Positions 53,897 to 58,022 of a DNA stretch of 58,022 bases are shown here, one piece after another. A program made the position numbers and the translations under genes. Every line of letters begins with the position of its first letter. The first letter of the stretch is position 1. Where the stretch lies: the NCBI GenBank assembly GCA_016713125.1, contig JADJPT010000020.1:1-58022 (forward strand), in the 5' to 3' direction. The notes beneath the pieces were generated by a model. That model saw nothing but the letters and a program-made list of their open reading frames with translations, ran no database searches and was not told the DNA's origin. This DNA comes from Betaproteobacteria bacterium. GTDB lineage: Bacteria > Pseudomonadota > Gammaproteobacteria > Burkholderiales > SG8-39.

Positions 53897-54586
53897 TCAG
53901 GTGGCGGTCGCGGTCGACAAGGCGCGGCGGCGATTCACGAGCATCGCGATGCCGAGCGTGCCGCCGATGGCGAGCGCGTAGAAGACCCAGACCAGCACCG
54001 GCCTGGCGGAGAACCAGTCCTTCGCGAACGGCTCGCTGGTGACCATCTTCGCTGCCGTCCAGGCCAGCACCGCGCCGCCGATGTAAATGATGGCGGGATA
54101 GCGCTCGATCCACTTCAGGATCAGGGTCGAGCCCCAGATCACGATCGGGATCGAGATCAGCAGGCCGAGCACGACCAGCAGGGCGTTGCCGCTGGCGGCA
54201 CCGGCCACCGCAAGCACGTTGTCCAGGCCCATGACCGCGTCAGCGATCACGATGGTTTTCATGGCATCCCAGAAAGACTGTGCGGGGGTGACCGCATGAT
54301 CATCCCCGTCCTGCTCGGTCAGCAGCCGGTAGGCGATCCAGAACAGCAGCAGGCCGCCGGCGATCATCAGCCCGGGGATCTTCAGCAGCCAGACCACCAC
54401 CAGCGTCATCGCGGTGCGCACCACAATTGCGCCCACGGTGCCCCAGATGATGGCGCGCTTCTTCAGGTCCGGCGGCAGGTTGCGTGCCGCCAGGGCGATG
54501 ACGATGGCGTTGTCCCCGGCCAGCACGAGATCGATGATGACGATCGCAATGAGCGCCGATAGGAACTGGGTCGAGAAAATATCCAA
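53897..54586 (-). CDS. TerC-family membrane metal-transport protein
   Basis: A 229-residue TerC/YjbE-type protein with about seven helices. The two conserved acidic helices are ALIAIVIIDLVLAGDNAIVI and IVIADAVMGLDNVLAVAG, whose Asp residues form the putative ion site. TerC proteins export Mn2+ or help metalate secreted enzymes, and are among the usual partners of the yybP-ykoY riboswitch. Here the riboswitch at 54774-54895 lies upstream but on the other strand. The gene starts with TTG at 54586 preceded by GGAG. Intact. Confidence 0.88.
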   Translation of the reverse strand: MDIFSTQFLSALIAIVIIDLVLAGDNAIVIALAARNLPPDLKKRAIIWGTVGAIVVRTAMTLVVVWLLKIPGLMIAGGLLLFWIAYRLLTEQDGDDHAVTPAQSFWDAMKTIVIADAVMGLDNVLAVAGAASGNALLVVLGLLISIPIVIWGSTLILKWIERYPAIIYIGGAVLAWTAAKMVTSEPFAKDWFSARPVLVWVFYALAIGGTLGIAMLVNRRRALSTATAT

Positions 54587-54736
54587 AGCGTTCTCCGTTA
54601 GCGAACGCCGGATTATCTGGACGCATCTTCAGCCGCGGAAATGAAGAATCACAATTCAATCCACACGCTTGTTGATGCATTACGAATGCATATCCTTGAA
54701 TTGCAAAAACTACCATTGATTTTTCTGTCACGAACC

Positions 54737-54765
54737 TTGCAAATGAGAATGGCCGCTGCTAACCT
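54737..54765 (+). promoter_or_regulatory. Possible promoter for the riboswitch transcript
   Basis: TTGCAA (54737-54742), a 17-bp spacer and TAACCT (54760-54765) would place the transcription start a few bases before the aptamer at 54774. The -10 is a poor match, so this is tentative. The rest of the 374-bp gap between terC and the LysR gene (54587-54960) holds the riboswitch and no gene. Confidence 0.3.
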
Positions 54766-54773
54766 CGTCTCAC

Positions 54774-54895
54774 TCCAAAGGGGAGTAGCTTTTCGCAGAC
54801 GATCGTCATTCCGGATCCTGAGCATCGGCTCCCGGTCGTTCTGGCAACCAGCGCGTTGCAAGCGAGACCTTTGCCACCGAGGCAAGGGTCTTTTT
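54774..54895 (+). ncRNA. yybP-ykoY-type manganese riboswitch with intrinsic terminator
   Basis: The 5' conserved box AAAGGGGAGTAGC is at 54777-54789 and the 3' box GAGACCTTTGCC at 54864-54875. P1 forms between CAAAGG (54776-54781) and CCTTTG (54868-54873), an exact 6-bp match. Inside are CCGG/CCGG (54811-54814 and 54832-54835) and a CTGG-CAA-CCAG hairpin (54841-54851). The 3' box also pairs with GGCAAGGGTCT (54881-54891) in an 11-bp stem with one G-U, followed by TTTTT: a terminator that competes with P1. This is the known ON-switch design, where Mn2+ stabilises P1 and prevents termination. The next gene on this strand is a LysR regulator 66 bp on, not a Mn exporter. Assignment from memory of the motif; a covariance model search would confirm it. 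Confidence 0.85.
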
Positions 54896-54960
54896 GTTTG
54901 CGCGCCCTCGCCTCGCGAGCAAAGGTCCACAGCGCGAACGCTTGCACGAGGAGAGTTCGT

Positions 54961-55956
54961 ATGCGACATGCAGTGATGCGCCGCTACTTCAAACACGGTG
55001 TCCTTCCGCAGCTGATGGTGTTCGATGCCGTCGCCCGGCATGGCAGCTTCACGCGCGCCGGTGAAGAACTCTATCTCGCGCAGCCCACGGTATCGGTGCA
55101 GCTGAAGAAGCTCGCCGACACGGTGGGACTGCCGCTGGTGGAGCAGGCCGGGAAACGGATCCATCTCACCGAAGCCGGCCGCGAATTGCACTCGGCGATC
55201 GAGGAGCTGTTCCGCGTTTTCGCGCGCGCCGAGGAGAAACTCTCCAGCCTGCGCGACCCGGATACCGGACGCTTCAGGGTCGCGATCAGCACGACGGCCA
55301 AGTACTTCGCGCCGCGTCTGCTCGGCCACTTCTGCCAGGAGCACCCCAACGCCCAGGTGTCGATGCACGTGGACAATCGCGAGCGTTTGCTCGAGCGCAT
55401 GGCGGCCAACCAGGACGACGTCTACGTGCTGAGCTATCCGCCGGCGGACATCGCCCTGACCTTGCACAAGCTGCTGCCCAATCGCCTGCACGTCTATGGT
55501 CGCAGCGACCATCCGTTTGCGCGGCGCAAACGTGTACCGATCGAAGAACTCGCGAAGCAGCCGCTGCTGATGCGCGAGCTCGGCTCGGGCACCCGGCTGA
55601 TGACGCAGGGCGCTTTCGAGAAGCACGGCCTGCGCCCGAACGTGCGCATGGAGATCGGCTCGGACGAAGCGATCAAGCAGGCGATCATCGGCGGCCTAGG
55701 GGTGTCTGTGCTTTCAGAGCACACGCTGCGGCGTACGCACGGTGATGTCGCCGACGAAGGACTGGTCGAACTCGACGTCGAAGGATTTCCGCTCGACGGC
55801 TGGTGGTATCTGGCGTATCCGGCCGCCAGGAAGCTGAGTCCGACCGCGCAAGTGTTCGTCGATCAGACGCTTGCCCTTGCGCAATCCCTGTCGACTCCGG
55901 CGGTGCCTGCTCCGACGCCGGCCCCCGTGGCAGCGGGGCGCACCGCGCGGGTGTGA
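54961..55956 (+). CDS. LysR-family regulator downstream of a Mn riboswitch
   Basis: A 331-residue LysR regulator. The winged helix-turn-helix covers residues 12-75 (LPQLMVFDAVARHGSFTRAG, then YLAQPTVSVQLKKLADTVGL), and a periplasmic-binding-protein-like effector domain follows (RDPDTGRFRVAISTTAKYFA, EIGSDEAIKQAIIGGLGVSV). The C-terminus ends in a Pro/Ala tail. The overall pattern is close to CbbR-type regulators. The ATG at 54961 is preceded by GAGGAGAG. It is the first gene after the riboswitch terminator, so its expression should depend on Mn2+. It could regulate rquA, 92 bp downstream, or terC. Intact. Confidence 0.9.
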   Translation: MRHAVMRRYFKHGVLPQLMVFDAVARHGSFTRAGEELYLAQPTVSVQLKKLADTVGLPLVEQAGKRIHLTEAGRELHSAIEELFRVFARAEEKLSSLRDPDTGRFRVAISTTAKYFAPRLLGHFCQEHPNAQVSMHVDNRERLLERMAANQDDVYVLSYPPADIALTLHKLLPNRLHVYGRSDHPFARRKRVPIEELAKQPLLMRELGSGTRLMTQGAFEKHGLRPNVRMEIGSDEAIKQAIIGGLGVSVLSEHTLRRTHGDVADEGLVELDVEGFPLDGWWYLAYPAARKLSPTAQVFVDQTLALAQSLSTPAVPAPTPAPVAAGRTARV

Positions 55957-56048
55957 AGCAAGCGGCTGCGCGCCCGCGCTGAGCGGCGCAGCCACGCGCC
56001 AGGGGACTGTCAGGGGCGCGTCAGCGCCACGCCCTACACTGCTGCGCG

Positions 56049-56795
56049 ATGAACTCCCTTCCTGAAGCGGGTGCACTGCACGCGGTGCACGTATTGGAAA
56101 CTTCCGCAGCTCTCGACACCACTCCCGCGGTCATCCCGCGCTACCTCGAAGCCACCTACTGGTGGGCCTACGTGCATCCGCGCGCAGTGCGCCTGTTCGA
56201 GCGCCAGTGGCTGGTGAACATGATCCTGTGGGGCAATTTCGCGCGCCTTCGGGATGCCGCGATTGCCGAACTCGAGCCGGGCCTGGGCGGGCGCACGCTG
56301 CAGATCGCCTGCGTCTACGGTGATCTCACGCCGCGCCTGGCCGCGCGCGTGCCCGCAGGCGCGCAACTCGACGTCGTTGATGTTCTCCCGGTGCAACTGC
56401 GCAACCTGCACGCCAAACTCGCACCGCCCGCGCCAGTGCGCACGCATCTGGCCGATTCGACCGCGCTGGACTTCGCGACCGGCAGCTTCGATCAGGCTCT
56501 GGTGTTCTTCCTGCTGCACGAGCAGCCGGCCGAAGCCCGCCGCCGAACCATGGCGGAGGCTCTGCGCGTGGTGCGTCCCGGCGGACGCGTGGTACTGGTG
56601 GATTACCACAAGCCGCGCTTCTGGCACCCGCTGCGCGCCCTGATGAGGCTGGTGCTGGCCGCGCTCGAGCCGTACGCGCTGGACCTTTGGGAGACCGAAC
56701 TCGCCGACTGGCTGCCGAGCGGATTCGAGGCGCGCAGCGTCGTCACTCAGACCTACTTCGGCGGGCTGTACCAGAAGGTCGTCATCGAGGTGTAG
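56049..56795 (+). CDS. rquA: Rhodoquinone biosynthesis methyltransferase-like protein RquA
   Basis: A 248-residue class I methyltransferase-fold protein matching RquA, which turns ubiquinone into rhodoquinone for fumarate respiration. The diagnostic segments are IPRYLEATYWWAYVHPRAVR, ERQWLVNMILWGNFARLRDA, LDVVDVLPVQLRNL and the end FGGLYQKVVIE. The SAM motif I reads ACVYGDLTPRL instead of the glycine-rich DxGxGxG, as in true RquA. UbiE/COQ5 proteins lack these features. It lies 92 bp after the LysR gene, same strand. Intact. Confidence 0.9.
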   Translation: MNSLPEAGALHAVHVLETSAALDTTPAVIPRYLEATYWWAYVHPRAVRLFERQWLVNMILWGNFARLRDAAIAELEPGLGGRTLQIACVYGDLTPRLAARVPAGAQLDVVDVLPVQLRNLHAKLAPPAPVRTHLADSTALDFATGSFDQALVFFLLHEQPAEARRRTMAEALRVVRPGGRVVLVDYHKPRFWHPLRALMRLVLAALEPYALDLWETELADWLPSGFEARSVVTQTYFGGLYQKVVIEV

Positions 56796-56821
56796 CGCGA
56801 TGGCGCGGTGCGGCGGGATGG

Positions 56822-56897
56822 TGGTGCCGACTGCAGGAATCGAACCCGCGACCTTCTGATTACAAATCAGCTGCTCTACCAACTGAGCTAAGCCGGC
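56822..56897 (-). tRNA. tRNA-Thr (TGT)
   Basis: On the minus strand, 76 nt including the encoded CCA: acceptor GCCGGCT pairs with AGTCGGC, the D-arm is TAGCTCAGTTGGTAGAGC, the anticodon loop is TTTGTAA with TGT, and the T-arm has GGTTCGATTCC. All stems close. Located between rquA and the HDOD gene. Confidence 0.97.
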
Positions 56898-57041
56898 GCA
56901 CGACCGGAATTATAGGCGCTCGCGATTCCGCCGGGCGCGCAAGCAGTGCTCAATATCCCCCGGGCGATGCCGATACTCCATGGAACGCCCCTGCCCTGCC
57001 TGCGGGCGTACTTTCCCCACGTCATCCAGCGAACGCCCGCC

Positions 57042-57908
57042 ATGAACACGCCACAGGAAAGCAGCCTGGACCAGGAAGCCGAGCGTATCGTCAAACAGAT
57101 CGGCATCCCGCCGTGCCCGGCGGTCCTCACACGGTTGCTGCGCGAAATGCGCTCGGACGACCCCGACCTGAAACACATCGGCCAGTTGATCGGCGGCGAC
57201 GTGGGCCTCGCGGCCTCGATGCTGAAGATCGTGAACTCGCCCTTCTACGGCCTCGCCACACCGGCAGGTTCGGTGCAGCAGGCGCTGATGTTGCTGGGGC
57301 TGCGCAACGTGGGGCAGATGATCACCGGCCTGTTGCTGCGCCAGGCGTTTCCGGTGGGCGGCAATGCCCACCTGGAGCGCTTCTGGGAAACCTCCTCACG
57401 CACCTCGGTGGTTTCCGCGCTGATCGCGGCCGAGCTCGGCGTCGCGGAGCGCGAGACCGCCTACACGTTCGGCCTGTTTCGCGACTGCGGCATGGCCGTC
57501 ATGGTGCGCAAGTACAAAGGTTACGACGACCTGATGACGGGCGCCGCCTTGCGCGAAGGCGGACGCATCACGGACATCGAGAACGAGCGCTACGACATGA
57601 ACCACGCGCGGCTGGGCTTTCTGCTGGCACGCAGCTGGATGCTGACCGAGGACCTTTGCAGCGGCGTCCTGTACCACCACAGCCTGGATGCGCTCGGCGG
57701 CCGGCGCAGGGAACTCGACCCGCGCAGCATGCAACTGATCGCCGTGGCCGCCCTCGCCGAACAGGCACTGGCCGCGGCCGCCGGGGAAACGCTGCACCAG
57801 GAAGCCGAACGCGCAGCGCGGCTAGCGGCCCTGCAGTTGCGTGTGCCGTCCGCGACGCTCAACGAGTTCGCGCAGATGGCCGAACAGGCCGAGTTCAGCG
57901 CCGCCTGA
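57042..57908 (+). CDS. HDOD-domain signalling protein
   Basis: A 288-residue HDOD protein. The domain covers about residues 15-210 (IPPCPAVLTRLLREMRSDDP, LIGGDVGLAASMLKIVNSPF and SVQQALMLLGLRNVGQMITG). The HD metal motif is altered, reading FGLFRDCGMAVMV, so it is not expected to be a phosphohydrolase; HDOD proteins work as regulatory adaptors. The ATG at 57042 (MNTPQESS) was chosen over an upstream TTG/ATG because it begins the conserved domain. Independent of the tRNA on the other strand. The final 114 bp of the window show no feature. Confidence 0.85.
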   Translation: MNTPQESSLDQEAERIVKQIGIPPCPAVLTRLLREMRSDDPDLKHIGQLIGGDVGLAASMLKIVNSPFYGLATPAGSVQQALMLLGLRNVGQMITGLLLRQAFPVGGNAHLERFWETSSRTSVVSALIAAELGVAERETAYTFGLFRDCGMAVMVRKYKGYDDLMTGAALREGGRITDIENERYDMNHARLGFLLARSWMLTEDLCSGVLYHHSLDALGGRRRELDPRSMQLIAVAALAEQALAAAAGETLHQEAERAARLAALQLRVPSATLNEFAQMAEQAEFSAA

Positions 57909-58022
57909 ACCGTCCGGTCGCCGCTCCGCATGCGATATACCTGGGGCATCTATCCATAGAGCCAGCACTTACTTCCAGTCGTGCGGTTGCACAACTAGAC
58001 TCCCGTCCCTCCTCAATCGCTC

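Noticed and set aside
1..58022. Reassignment of TAG as a sense codon, to explain the two internal amber codons
   Set aside because: Several intact genes end naturally with TAG (rquA, paaG, paaI, the enoate reductase and the DUF4337 gene), so TAG is an ordinary stop here.
57909..58022. A promoter-like TTGCAC/TAGACT pair near the right window edge
   Set aside because: The spacing is too short and no downstream gene is visible within the window.

Overview
The window reads as a GC-rich chromosome of a betaproteobacterium, most likely Burkholderiales. This is inferred from several tctC/Bug-family periplasmic binding proteins, an intracellular PHA depolymerase, a homodimeric AceE-type E1, a fused indolepyruvate oxidoreductase, partial paa and complete homogentisate-route genes, and a rhodoquinone gene (rquA). 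No species can be named from sequence alone. There is one tRNA (Thr, TGT anticodon). No rRNA, CRISPR array, phage or intact insertion sequence was seen.

Layout. (1) 1-6145, minus strand: an MSHA-type IV pilus block in the order mshE, mshG, mshF-like, pilin, Wzy/PglL-family ligase, pseudopilin. The pilin carries an in-frame amber codon in its leader and the ligase is frameshifted. (2) 6235-13172: a variant metallo-beta-lactamase-fold protein, an alpha/beta hydrolase, a LysR gene with a large internal deletion, a fused indolepyruvate:ferredoxin oxidoreductase broken by about six small indels, and a secreted hypothetical protein. (3) 13233-16884: a queuosine-precursor transporter, two AhpD/CMD-fold proteins flanking a cytochrome P450, and an Lrp regulator. 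(4) 17012-28462: phenylalanine/tyrosine catabolism (hpd-phhA, hmgA-fahA) wrapped around a Bug protein, a TRAP transporter and a GntR regulator, followed by a YdcF-like protein and a second FAH-fold hydrolase. (5) 28498-37490: PHA depolymerase, DMT exporter, acyl-CoA ligase, enoyl-CoA hydratase and paaY on minus; paaG-paaI-paaK-SDR on plus. (6) 37503-44470: redox and repair genes (nitroreductase, MBL hydrolase, AraC-Ogt fusion, FMN/FAD enoate reductase), a shortened Bug protein and a broken DMT exporter. (7) 44497-49598: a MoxR-DUF58-transglutaminase operon plus a DUF4337 protein. (8) 49708-58022: an orphan AceE-type E1 divergent from an Lrp regulator with a near-consensus Lrp box between them, then cspA, uspA, terC, a yybP-ykoY-type (manganese) riboswitch pointing at a LysR gene, rquA, tRNA-Thr and an HDOD protein.

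How the genes fit together. Phenylalanine is hydroxylated (PhhA), tyrosine-derived 4-hydroxyphenylpyruvate goes to homogentisate (Hpd) and then to fumarate plus acetoacetate (HmgA, FahA); no maleylacetoacetate isomerase is in the window. The indolepyruvate oxidoreductase and PaaK/PaaG/PaaI/PaaY would feed aryl-acetyl-CoA into a phenylacetate route whose epoxidase (paaABCDE) is not here. PHA turnover, the acyl-CoA genes and RquA suggest a flexible carbon/redox lifestyle.

The most unusual items are the Mn2+ riboswitch upstream of a LysR gene instead of the neighbouring, oppositely oriented terC, and the AceE/Lrp pair that resembles the mdeB/mdeR arrangement. About eleven genes are interrupted by small indels, nonsense codons or deletions while the protein fragments around each break look normal. 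Part of this is probably sequencing or assembly error, so frame-level claims should be read with that in mind.
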